This document shows positions 9,027 through 17,079 of a stretch of 20,207 nucleotides of DNA, piece by piece. This stretch comes from JAGXLC01 sp964472385 (GTDB lineage: Bacteria > Bacteroidota > Bacteroidia > Bacteroidales > UBA12077). The stretch's first letter is position 1. Each line of letters opens with the position of its first letter. The notes below the pieces were generated by a model. It made no database searches. It saw only the letters and a program-made list of their open reading frames with translations, and was not told the origin of the DNA. The position numbers were made by a program, and so were the translations under genes. Location of the stretch: positions 1-20,207 of the forward strand of contig CAYYLT010000020.1 in the NCBI GenBank assembly GCA_964472385.1. The letters are read 5' to 3'.

Positions 9027-10190
9027 ATGAAAAAGATCTCCAGAAGAAATTTCTGCGCTCAGTTACTAAAAACAGGCTTTCAGGCTTCTTTTGTTTTTCT
9101 GAGTGCACCTGTATGGGGTAATGCAATGATGAATCCCCCCAACCCAAAAACTATGATGGCCCGGGGTAAAGATGGACTGGATTTAAATGCCATGATCCGC
9201 CCTGTTCCGGAGTCGGCAGTAATGAAGATGGATGACTGGTATGTTTGGGGAGGTACTGTGGTTAAAAGCAGTGATGGCATCTATCATTTGTTGTTTTCCC
9301 GTTGGCCCAAAAAATTGGGTATGGAAGGCTGGGTTACGCATTCCGAAATTGCCCGCGCTACTTCCGAATCACCTATCGGACCTTTCACTTTCCAGGATGT
9401 CGCTTTGCCACCGCGAGGCAGACAGTACTGGGATGGAGAGGTGACCCATAATCCTACGGTTCAAAAGTTTGGAGATAAATATTACCTGTATTATAACGGC
9501 AACCGTGAATTTGACGGGAAAGTGGAATCGAAAGAAAAAAAGTACGACAAGTGGTGGCGGCACCGGAACAACCAGCGGGTCGGGCTGGCTGTTGCTGATC
9601 ACCCTGCCGGTCCCTGGAAACGGTTTGATAAACCCCTTCTTGAGGTGGGCCCGTGGGACTGGAACGGGCTGATTACCACAAATCCCAGCATAACAAAACG
9701 TCCCGACGGGAAGTATTTGTTAACCTATAAAACCGTTGCTACTGCCCCCGAAAAGGATATGCCTTTCGGCGGAAAGGTGACCCACGGTGTGGCTTTTTCC
9801 GACAATCCGATGGGACCATTCAAAAAACATCCTGAACCTGTCTTTACCCATCCTACTGCAAAGTTTCCTGCAGAAGATCCTTATATATTCTTTCTGGACG
9901 GTTACTATTGGGGTATCTTAAAGGATATGGAAGGCTTTTTTATTGAATCGGATACCCAGCAACTGGTATTGTTTCAATCCAAAGACGGTATAGACTGGAA
10001 GCTGGCTGATCATCCATTGGTGACCAAACCCCGGATACCCTGGGAAAATGGACAGGCAGAAACGGTATCCAGGCTCGAAAGGCCTCAGTTGCTGATTGAA
10101 GATGGCAGACCTGTAGTGCTTTATGTTGGCATTCTCCCCCGTGAAGGGAAAAGCTATAATGTGCATATACCGCTTCAAAAAATTAAATAG
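9027..10190 (+). CDS. Tat-signal beta-propeller glycoside hydrolase (GH43/GH117-like)
   Basis: The ATG at 9027 is chosen over an in-frame TTG at 9003 because it places a Tat-like signal at the N-terminus: SRRNFCA at residues 5-11, then a hydrophobic stretch to APVWGNA. The mature part has repeated propeller-like strands (YHLLFSRW, YYLYYNGN, YLLTYKTV, YYWGILKD, VVLYVGI) with SxPxGPF/GPW turns typical of five-bladed propeller glycosidases of the GH43/GH62/GH117 group. Acidic candidates lie in YWDGEVTHNP and PAEDPYIF. It is probably periplasmic and releases terminal sugars from oligosaccharides. The exact family is not assigned. The stop codon lies inside a long palindrome (10189-10313). The adjacent sulfatase suggests a sulfated substrate. 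Confidence 0.75.
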   Translation: MKKISRRNFCAQLLKTGFQASFVFLSAPVWGNAMMNPPNPKTMMARGKDGLDLNAMIRPVPESAVMKMDDWYVWGGTVVKSSDGIYHLLFSRWPKKLGMEGWVTHSEIARATSESPIGPFTFQDVALPPRGRQYWDGEVTHNPTVQKFGDKYYLYYNGNREFDGKVESKEKKYDKWWRHRNNQRVGLAVADHPAGPWKRFDKPLLEVGPWDWNGLITTNPSITKRPDGKYLLTYKTVATAPEKDMPFGGKVTHGVAFSDNPMGPFKKHPEPVFTHPTAKFPAEDPYIFFLDGYYWGILKDMEGFFIESDTQQLVLFQSKDGIDWKLADHPLVTKPRIPWENGQAETVSRLERPQLLIEDGRPVVLYVGILPREGKSYNVHIPLQKIK

Positions 10191-10313
10191 AGTCTGCCTA
10201 TAATGTCCGCTGGCTGCGTTACGCTCGTTTTTCATGCCACTCATTTACATCAAGTAAAATCCTGGCATTCAAAACTCGCAAGCCTTGCCAGCGAACATTC
10301 TAGACGAGACTCT
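10189..10313. repeat. 125-nt imperfect palindromic (REP-like) element overlapping the glycosidase stop codon
   Basis: Outer arms AGAGTCT (10189-10195) and AGACTCT (10307-10313) match. Further in, AATGTCCGCTGGC (10202-10214) pairs with GCCAGCGAACATT (10287-10299) with one mismatch, ATGCCA (10234-10239) with TGGCAT (10263-10268), and TTTAC with GTAAA around a short loop. GCTGCGTTACG (10213-10223) and GCCTTGC (10282-10288) recur in the same order on the minus strand of the element at 16875-16973. It may also stop transcription after the glycosidase. No transposase is present in the window. Confidence 0.7.
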
Positions 10314-10357
10314 TAACTCGAATATGACTTTATGGACAGACACTAAATAGTCAACCC

Positions 10358-11788
10358 ATGCAATCAAAAAGCTATTTTAAAGAAATTGCCCTTACCTTGC
10401 TTCCATTGGCTTTGTTTTCCTGCAATGAACGAAACAGCAAGGAAGAAGGGAAGAAAAATGTGTTGTTCATTGCCGTTGATGATCTCCGTCCGGAATTAAA
10501 TTGCTACGGGGCTGAGCACATCCATTCACCCAATATGGACAGGCTGGCTATGGAGGGTGTTCGGTTCACACGGGCCTATTGCAATATACCGGTTTCCGGA
10601 GCTTCACGTGCCAGCTTATTAACAGGTACCCGCCCCACCTATAACCGGTGGATACATCACAACGACCGGATTGATGAAATGCTGCCTGATGTCCCGACAA
10701 TAGGGAAATATTTTAGGGATAACGGATACCATACGGTGCATAACAGCAAAATTATGCATCATCCCGGTGATGCCAAAGGCAGTTGGACTGAAGAATGGTG
10801 GCCGGACTGTATAGGTTCATGGAGAAATTATGCCAACCCGAAGCATATCCAACTGGATACAACAGCCAGTGAAAAGGATCCGGCCTATGAATGTTATGCT
10901 GTACCGGATACGGCTTACAAAGACGGGAAAACAGCAATGAAAGCCATACAGGATCTTAAACGCCTGAAAGATCAGGATAAACCGTTTTTTCTGGGTGTCG
11001 GTTTCTTTAAACCCCACCTGCCTTTTAATGCGCCTAAGAAATACTGGGACCTGTATGACCCTGCCAAAATTCAATTTCCCGAATATCAGAAAAAATCCCT
11101 TAATGCTCCTGATGAATCAATGCACAATTCGGGTGAGCTCAGAGCCTACAGGGACATCCCGCCAACGGGCAGGCTTTCAGATACCATGGCCAGGAACCTG
11201 ATTCATGGATATTATGCCTGCGTCAGCTATATTGATGCCCAGGTGGGAAAAGTGCTGAACGCACTGGATGAAATGGGACTCTCTGAAAATACCATCGTTG
11301 TGCTTTGGGGAGATCATGGATGGAATCTCAGAGAGCACGGTCTTTGGTGTAAACACTGCAATTTTGAAACTTCTCTTCATGCTCCCCTGATCATCAAAGA
11401 TCCGGATATGAAAAAGGGCAGGCAAACCGATGCAGTGGCAGAATTTGTGGATATTTATCCTACGCTTTGTGAGCTTTGCGATGTAGGGATGCCCGGACAT
11501 CTGGAGGGTAAAAGCCTGCTACCGGTAATAAAAAATCCCGAAGGCACAACTGATGGTATCGCTGTCTCCAGATGGCATGATGGAACAACCATCATTGACC
11601 CGCCTTATTTTTATACGGAATGGGTGGATAGCACCGGTAAAAAACAGGTAGATATGCTTTACGATCATGCTGAGGACCCAAAAGAGACGGTGGATATCTC
11701 GGGTAATACTGAACATAAAAAACTTGTAGAAAAACTGGATGAAAGCCTGAGAGCTCACTGGGGCAACTTTATAGATAAAACCCGGTAA
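10358..11788 (+). CDS. Serine-type sulfatase, S1 family (iduronate-2-sulfatase-like), lipoprotein
   Basis: 476 residues. The N-terminus MQSKSYFK plus a hydrophobic stretch ends in the lipobox LFSC with Cys22, so the protein is probably a membrane-anchored lipoprotein. VDDLRPELNCYG supplies the first metal-binding aspartates. The active-site signature is S80-G-A-S-R84 followed by ASLLTG, the form whose Ser is oxidised to formylglycine. WGDHGWNLREHG supplies the distal metal ligands, and LYDHAEDPKE near the C-terminus is typical of S1 sulfatases. It removes sulfate esters from sugars, probably from a sulfated algal or host-type glycan together with the neighbouring glycosidases. Ser-type enzymes need the radical SAM maturase anSME, which is not in this window. 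Sulfatase assignment is very sure; the subfamily is tentative. Confidence 0.95.
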   Translation: MQSKSYFKEIALTLLPLALFSCNERNSKEEGKKNVLFIAVDDLRPELNCYGAEHIHSPNMDRLAMEGVRFTRAYCNIPVSGASRASLLTGTRPTYNRWIHHNDRIDEMLPDVPTIGKYFRDNGYHTVHNSKIMHHPGDAKGSWTEEWWPDCIGSWRNYANPKHIQLDTTASEKDPAYECYAVPDTAYKDGKTAMKAIQDLKRLKDQDKPFFLGVGFFKPHLPFNAPKKYWDLYDPAKIQFPEYQKKSLNAPDESMHNSGELRAYRDIPPTGRLSDTMARNLIHGYYACVSYIDAQVGKVLNALDEMGLSENTIVVLWGDHGWNLREHGLWCKHCNFETSLHAPLIIKDPDMKKGRQTDAVAEFVDIYPTLCELCDVGMPGHLEGKSLLPVIKNPEGTTDGIAVSRWHDGTTIIDPPYFYTEWVDSTGKKQVDMLYDHAEDPKETVDISGNTEHKKLVEKLDESLRAHWGNFIDKTR

Positions 11789-11828
11789 ATTAGGATGCAT
11801 CAGCATTACGTTTGACTGGCAATTTGCC

Positions 11829-11859
11829 TTGCGGGGGTTAGGCTTAATGATTATATTTG
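11829..11859 (+). promoter_or_regulatory. Bacteroidota-type promoter before the UroD-like gene
   Basis: TATATTTG at 11852-11859 matches the TAnnTTTG -7 consensus, with a TTG at 11829-11831 twenty bases upstream as a possible -33 element. It lies in the 128-nt gap after the sulfatase, giving a 5' leader of about 50 nt to the ATG at 11917. This suggests the UroD-like gene can be transcribed independently. Confidence 0.5.
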
Positions 11860-11916
11860 CATCGCAGGGGCTTTTGAAAAGTATATTTCTGAATATAGAT
11901 AAATGAGACTTACATT

Positions 11917-12948
11917 ATGGATCATAAAGAAAGGTTTTATGCAACGGTTGCACGACAGTCAGTAGACCGGCCTGCTTCATGGTTGGGTTTGCCCGATCCC
12001 AAGGCAGTGCCAAACCTGCTTAAGTATTTCGGCGCTAAGTATATCAATGAAGTGCGAACCATCATCGATGATGATCTCTACCCGGTAAGCCTGCCCTATC
12101 ATTCCCCTGTGAGTGATGCCATTGAGATGGCATTTGATTTTGCCCACAAAGGCAAATCCGACCCCGAACACCGGACGCTCAACTCACCCGGTTTTTTTGA
12201 GAATGTTACCGATCCTGCCAGGGTAGAGGATTTCGACTGGCCTGTGCCCGAGGATCATATTGATCCCGAGGAATGCCGTGAAGTTGTGAAAAATGCTCCG
12301 GATGACCGGATAAAATTGGGTGTGATTTGGTCTGCCCATTTTCAGGATACCTTCGCTGCTTTTGGTATGGAAAATGCCTGTATTCAGATGATGATGGCTC
12401 CCGATGTGGTGCATGCCGTAACTGAAAGGATTATTGATTTTTACCTGCGCGCCAATGAGATCTTCTATGAAGCAACCAAAGGTGACCTGGATGCCATTTT
12501 GATCGGTAACGATTTTGGAGGACAAACCGGTTTGCTCGTATCTCCAGATATGGTTAGGGATTTTGCCTTTCCGGGTACCCGGAAATTGGTAAACCAGGCC
12601 AAAGATTACGGATTAAAAGTCATTCACCATTCTTGTGGTTCCATATACGATATCATTCCCGATCTGATCGATATAGGAGTGGATGCGATCCATCCGATGC
12701 AGGTGAGGGCTAACAATATGGAACCCCAAAGATTAAAAGACGAGTTTGGTGAAAAAGTTGCCTTTGTTGGAGGTGTGGATGCACAGTACAACCTCGTTCA
12801 GGAAGGTCCTGAGGTCATCAGCCATGAAGTTCAACAGTTGAAAGCATTGTTTCCGACAGGCCTTATTATTTCTCCCAGCCATGAAGCAATCTTACCGGAT
12901 GTAGATCCGGCCAATATTGATGCCTTGTTTAAAGCAGTCCGGAGTTAA
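11917..12948 (+). CDS. Uroporphyrinogen decarboxylase superfamily protein (methyltransferase-like)
   Basis: 343 residues with the UroD/MtaA/CmuA (beta/alpha)8 pattern: N-terminal DHKERFYATV, a central GNDFGGQTGLLVSPDMVRDF, then KVIHHSCGSIYDIIPDLIDIGVDAIHPMQ, FVGGVDAQ and ISPSHEAILPDVDPANI. H238-S-C240 matches the H-x-C part of the zinc site of corrinoid methyltransferases, but the usual second Cys near the C-terminus is absent; the equivalent region reads S319-P-S-H322. It lacks a signal peptide and is cytoplasmic. Heme biosynthesis is unlikely given the context and the divergent sequence. Relatives often occur in carbohydrate clusters without a known function. A methyl-transfer or decarboxylation step on a sugar-derived compound is possible but unproven. 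Its own promoter-like box lies just upstream. Confidence 0.85.
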   Translation: MDHKERFYATVARQSVDRPASWLGLPDPKAVPNLLKYFGAKYINEVRTIIDDDLYPVSLPYHSPVSDAIEMAFDFAHKGKSDPEHRTLNSPGFFENVTDPARVEDFDWPVPEDHIDPEECREVVKNAPDDRIKLGVIWSAHFQDTFAAFGMENACIQMMMAPDVVHAVTERIIDFYLRANEIFYEATKGDLDAILIGNDFGGQTGLLVSPDMVRDFAFPGTRKLVNQAKDYGLKVIHHSCGSIYDIIPDLIDIGVDAIHPMQVRANNMEPQRLKDEFGEKVAFVGGVDAQYNLVQEGPEVISHEVQQLKALFPTGLIISPSHEAILPDVDPANIDALFKAVRS

Positions 12949-12976
12949 TGAAGTTAGCACCTGATATTGCTAGCTT

Positions 12977-13009
12977 GAGGGGGTTAAAGAACCTGTCTGT
13001 TTAACCCTC
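12977..13009 (+). terminator. Stem-loop after the UroD-like gene, possible terminator
   Basis: GGGTTAAA (12981-12988) pairs with TTTAACCC (13000-13007), extended by GAG/CTC if two G bases bulge, around an 11-nt loop. No long T-tract follows (TCTAATCTG), so it would be a weak intrinsic terminator or an attenuator ahead of the beta-helix gene. Confidence 0.4.
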
Positions 13010-13063
13010 TAATCTGCACAAAGAGTGAGCTATGACAAACAGCCAGGCAATAAACCAAAATAC

Positions 13064-13068
13064 AGGAG
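13064..13068 (+). promoter_or_regulatory. Shine-Dalgarno-like site that favours the internal start of the beta-helix gene
   Basis: AGGAG sits 8 nt before the ATG at 13077. Strong sites of this kind are rare in this window, and this one marks the methionine that begins the signal peptide, 15 codons after the upstream ATG at 13032. Confidence 0.45.
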
Positions 13069-13076
13069 ATATTATT

Positions 13077-15134
13077 ATGCTTACCAAAATGATTGGCACC
13101 CTGGGTGTCATACTTTTAATGATTACCGGGGCCATGGGTATGGAATCCCGGCAAACGCTGCAAAAAACGTTTTATGTTTCGCCTAACGGCAACGATCGTT
13201 GGTCCGGAACGCTTCCTGCATACAATGAACAAAAAAGCGACGGGCCTTTTGCCACTATTGAGGGCGCCCGGGATGCCATTCGCCAGATGAAGGCAGAGCA
13301 GGGACTTACCGAACCCGTAACGGTTATGCTGCGCGGGGGTACATATTTTCTAGATCGCACGATAGTTTTTGACAATCAGGACTACGGCACGGCACAACAC
13401 CCAATTACCTACCGGGCCTATCCCGGCGAAGAGCCGGTGATCAGCGGAGGCAGAAAGATCAAAGCCTCCTGGGAAACCTACGATGGTCAGATCAAGGTGT
13501 GCACCCTCCCCGAAGTGGAAGCAGGAGACTGGTCGTTCAATCAGCTTTTTGTCAATGGTGAGCGGCAGACCCGTGCGCGTATCCCCCATGAAGGCTATCA
13601 AATCATAGCGGAGGCTGTATCCGATACTGCCTTTAAATATAAAGCGGGTCATTTTAAACGGTATCGCAATCTGAAGGACGCGGAGATCGTCATGTTCCAT
13701 TCCTGGAACAATTCCCGCCTGAAGGTGGCAGGTTTAGACGAGCAAAAGCGCATTGTCCGCTGCCTGGATGCCAACGCCCCCCATCCCATAGGCTGGTCGA
13801 GCGCCGGCAGCGTGAACCGCTACTATATCGACAATGTCTTTGAAGGTTTGCAGCAACCCGGCGACTGGTACCTGGATAAGCATTCAGGGGAATTGTATTA
13901 CTGGCCTGAAGGAAATACGGAAAATCTGGAGATCGTAGCCCCGGCATTGAAACAGCTGATCCGGTTTGAAGATCAAGCCCGGCACATCCATATCCGGGGG
14001 ATCACCTTTACGGATACCCGCTGGGAGCTTCCTGAAAAAGGTTATCCCGATTGCGGTGATGTGGGGGATATTGTCAGGCCTTCAACCATTACCTATGAGG
14101 ATGCCCGGAACTGCAGCTTTGTGGATAATGTCATCCGGAATACGGGAACCTACGCCCTGGAGGTAAGCGGTTCCGGTAACAAGCTAAAAGGCAATGAGAT
14201 CTATTCAACCGGTAGCGGGGGGATCATCACCCGCAGCTACCAGGAAGAACGCAATCAGATCACCTACAATCACATCCACCATTGCGGGGAAGTATACCAC
14301 AGTGCTACAGGCATTAATATCGACGACGGGGGCGGGTTGATCCAAAACAACCTGATCCATGACATCAGCCATTCCGGTGTTTATGCCCGCCACTGGGCAA
14401 CAGAGACCCAGGAGATAGAAAGGCGCAACCAGGAACAGGGGCTGATCATATCCCACAACGAGATCCATCATGTGGCAACCCGGATGAATGATGCTGCAGG
14501 TATTTTTATCCGCGATTCGAACATCGTGATCAACAACAACCTGATACACGATGTGCTATCCTATAAGGGCGCTTGTCCCGGCTGGGGTATATACCTGGGA
14601 TGTGAGACCCGCAGTACGAAAGTCACTAACAACGTGGTCTACCGGTGTCGTGAATCTTTACACGTATGGTTTAAAAACCGGAACAATACCATCATCAACA
14701 ATATTTTTGCGGATGGCGGAATGGGTAACTGGAAAATCCGAACTTTAAGCCAGATTCATTATGGGAATTCAAGAAATCTCGCTCATGAGAATATTATATT
14801 TAAACGCAATATCGTATATTATGACAATGCCAATTCCGAACTTTTCCAAATAAAAGACGAAAAGTCTTTACCGGAAGAATCGGATTACAATGTCCTCTTC
14901 TGTACGGATAAGTCTATTCACTCCTATCCTGCTATTGGCGGGGTAGAGGATGTTCAATCTTATAAAGTCTGGCAGAAGCAGGGATTTGACCAGCATTCCA
15001 TCGCAGCAGATCCCCTTTTTGTTGATTCTGAAAATGACAATTATACGTTAAGACCCGAATCCCCGGCTTTCAAAGTGGGATTTGTACCCATTGACCTGTC
15101 AAATGTGGGATTAAAAGCTAAAAGACCGAGATAA
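13077..15134 (+). CDS. Secreted right-handed parallel beta-helix protein (polysaccharide lyase/glycosidase-like)
   Basis: The ATG at 13077 gives a signal peptide (MLTKM, then a hydrophobic stretch ending GAMG) and follows an AGGAG site; the longer ATG at 13032 would add 15 polar residues. The mature part opens with TFYVSPNGNDRWSGTLP and PFATIEGARDAIR, then VTVMLRGGTYFL and ITYRAYPGEEPVISGG. This is the N-terminal pattern of pectate-lyase-like beta-helix proteins. Repeated N-N-x-I-H-D/H-H coils follow (HIHHCG, NLIHDISHSG, NEIHHVATRM, NLIHDVLSYKG). It probably acts on polysaccharide outside the cytoplasm as a lyase, glycosidase or epimerase; catalytic residues cannot be named. Base composition changes within the gene: sampled lines before about 14720 are near 55% GC and those just after it near 30%. 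Confidence 0.85.
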   Translation: MLTKMIGTLGVILLMITGAMGMESRQTLQKTFYVSPNGNDRWSGTLPAYNEQKSDGPFATIEGARDAIRQMKAEQGLTEPVTVMLRGGTYFLDRTIVFDNQDYGTAQHPITYRAYPGEEPVISGGRKIKASWETYDGQIKVCTLPEVEAGDWSFNQLFVNGERQTRARIPHEGYQIIAEAVSDTAFKYKAGHFKRYRNLKDAEIVMFHSWNNSRLKVAGLDEQKRIVRCLDANAPHPIGWSSAGSVNRYYIDNVFEGLQQPGDWYLDKHSGELYYWPEGNTENLEIVAPALKQLIRFEDQARHIHIRGITFTDTRWELPEKGYPDCGDVGDIVRPSTITYEDARNCSFVDNVIRNTGTYALEVSGSGNKLKGNEIYSTGSGGIITRSYQEERNQITYNHIHHCGEVYHSATGINIDDGGGLIQNNLIHDISHSGVYARHWATETQEIERRNQEQGLIISHNEIHHVATRMNDAAGIFIRDSNIVINNNLIHDVLSYKGACPGWGIYLGCETRSTKVTNNVVYRCRESLHVWFKNRNNTIINNIFADGGMGNWKIRTLSQIHYGNSRNLAHENIIFKRNIVYYDNANSELFQIKDEKSLPEESDYNVLFCTDKSIHSYPAIGGVEDVQSYKVWQKQGFDQHSIAADPLFVDSENDNYTLRPESPAFKVGFVPIDLSNVGLKAKRPR

Positions 15135-16858
15135 GCACTGGCCATATTTTTACCATGAGATGCTGGTTATCATTTTTATATGATGCATTCCCTCATGTTT
15201 TTCTGCCATAATGGTTTTCAATAACATCCGGCATTCATAAGATGCAATATTTTACGCGATGACTGATAAGCGATTGTTCCCATTCATAGAACCTATATTC
15301 TATTGAATACCCCATATTTTTTATCATGAAACGACGTGATTTTGTAAAAGACATAAGCCTTGGTACAGCCTTTCTTAGCTTAACGGGTTTCTATTCGGTA
15401 AAATCTTTTCAAGACAGTGCACCGAAAAAGGGAGATAATCTATATGTTCGCCGACCGGAATGCAAGTTACCCGTCATGGATCATGTAGATGTGGTCGTTT
15501 TAGGAGGCAGCAGTGCCGGTGTTTCAGCCGCAGCGACTGCAGCAAGGAATGGAGCCGGGGTCTTTCTCATATGTGGTGATCCTTATTTGGGCGTGGATAT
15601 ATGTGGTACCTAAAGGCTTTGGGATATTGAACCCAAAGGCCTGACGGATCTGGAATCGCGATTGTATCATCAAAGTTTCCATAATCCCAATGAGATAAAA
15701 AAAGGCTTGGAAGACCTATTGCTGGGACAGGATGTTCCTTTTGTCTTTAGCAGTTATGTCTCCGATATTCTGATGGATGTAACAGGTAAACCGGCAGGAG
15801 TAGTGATGGCCAACCGTTCGGGAGAGCAGGTCATCAGGGCTAAAATGGTGGTTGATGCTACAGAGCGGGCAACGGGGGCAAGATTGATGGGCGTCAACTT
15901 CACCAAGTATCGGGCAGGTAAACATCTTTTCGAATTTACTGTGCTGGGCAATCGTCCCCAATCAAAATATTCGCCTCAGAAATTAAAACCTCCTGTTCAC
16001 TATGATGGTCAGTCTTTTTATGCCCTGCGTTACCGGCTGCATTTATCCATGAAGGATGCATTTTTTGCCGCTTTTGCCGAAGCAGAACATAAAGCAAGAG
16101 ATATGACATGGGATGCCGACCAGGTAGATGCCAGCGACAGGCTTTTTCAGATACCCCCGGATCATATACAAGGGGAGAAGCATCATGATAATCATGATAG
16201 CGATGGCGAAGATTTTTCCGCTATCAGTCTGGATTGCTTTCGCCCTGAAGAACACCCGGCTTTATGCGTATTAGGTGATTGTGCTGACCTTAGCCGGGAA
16301 GCATCATTTCAGACAATTAGACAGCGAAAACAAATGGGTGCGAGACTGGAAGATGGAGTGGTTTCGCCGGGAGATCCGAAAAGCTGGCGGCGAGATATGG
16401 TATGGAGCCCTGGGTTGTGGGGCTGTAGTGGAAAATAAAACATTAAAAGGGGTGGTGGTGGTAACACCATATGGTAAAGGGGTGGTGGTGGCGAATAAAA
16501 TTATTGATTCTACCGGAAGTGGAGATATCGCCATAGCTGCCGGTTCAGGTTATGACTATACCGGTGCCGGTAGCGTTGCCATTCAGGGTGCGGGCCTGCC
16601 CAAATATAATCCGGGTGACAGCCATAACAACACGGACTGGACCTTTATAAATGATTCTGATGTATTTGATATTACCCGTACTTTTTTGAGTGGACGGGAA
16701 AAATATGCCCAGGTTTTTGATACCGGAAAACTGCTTCAAACAAGGCAACCCTGCAGAATAACAGGAGATTACCGGATTTCTGTGCTGGATGTATACAATG
16801 GCCTTACCTATCCGGATACCCTATCCATGCATAAAAGTTCCTTTGATACCCATGGATT

Positions 16859-17079
16859 TAACCTGCATTATTCATGCGTCAAGTTTTGGGTAGATGCAAG
16901 GCGTTGAAAGCCGACGACGTAGTCGCCTACTTCGAGGATTTCGCAACGCAGCAGATGCCCAAAAATTGGCGCACCCGGAAAAAATGAATAAAAATATAAA
17001 TGATTGAACACAATAAGTAAAATACTGTTATTCTGTTATTTACAAATATTTATTCATTTTTTATGAGTAATGCAGGTTA
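16859..17079. mobile_element. MITE-like inverted-repeat structure inserted in the FAD oxidoreductase pseudogene
   Basis: The right arm 17049-17079 (31 nt) is the reverse complement, with one mismatch, of a left arm now split into 16859-16875 and 16979-16992. Half-arms are TAACCTGCATTATTCAT and AAAAAATGAATAAA on the left. Without the split the structure would be about 118 nt with an AT-rich centre and no coding capacity. It interrupts the reading frame between HGFNLH and DPFFILKPP. The outermost bases of the left arm also encode the conserved NLH, so the exact boundary, and whether a target duplication exists, is unclear. Confidence 0.7.
16876..16978. repeat. 103-nt REP-like palindrome nested in the left arm of the inverted repeat
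   Basis: TGCGTCAAGTTTTGGG (16875-16890) pairs with CCCAAAAATTGGCGCA (16958-16973) at 14 of 16 positions. The inner part continues imperfectly (GCGTTG with CAACGC). The segment ends with an unpaired CCCGG tail. It is GC-rich in AT-rich surroundings. Its insertion point is read exactly from the uninterrupted opposite arm, and no target duplication is visible. The minus strand carries GCTGCGTTGCG and GCCTTGC in the same order as the element at 10189-10313, so the two belong to one family. Confidence 0.75.

Noticed and set aside
16446..16491. Two copies of AAAGGGGTGGTGGTGG, 30 nt apart
   Set aside because: They encode two natural KGVVV strands in the oxidoreductase fold, so a duplication event is not needed to explain them.
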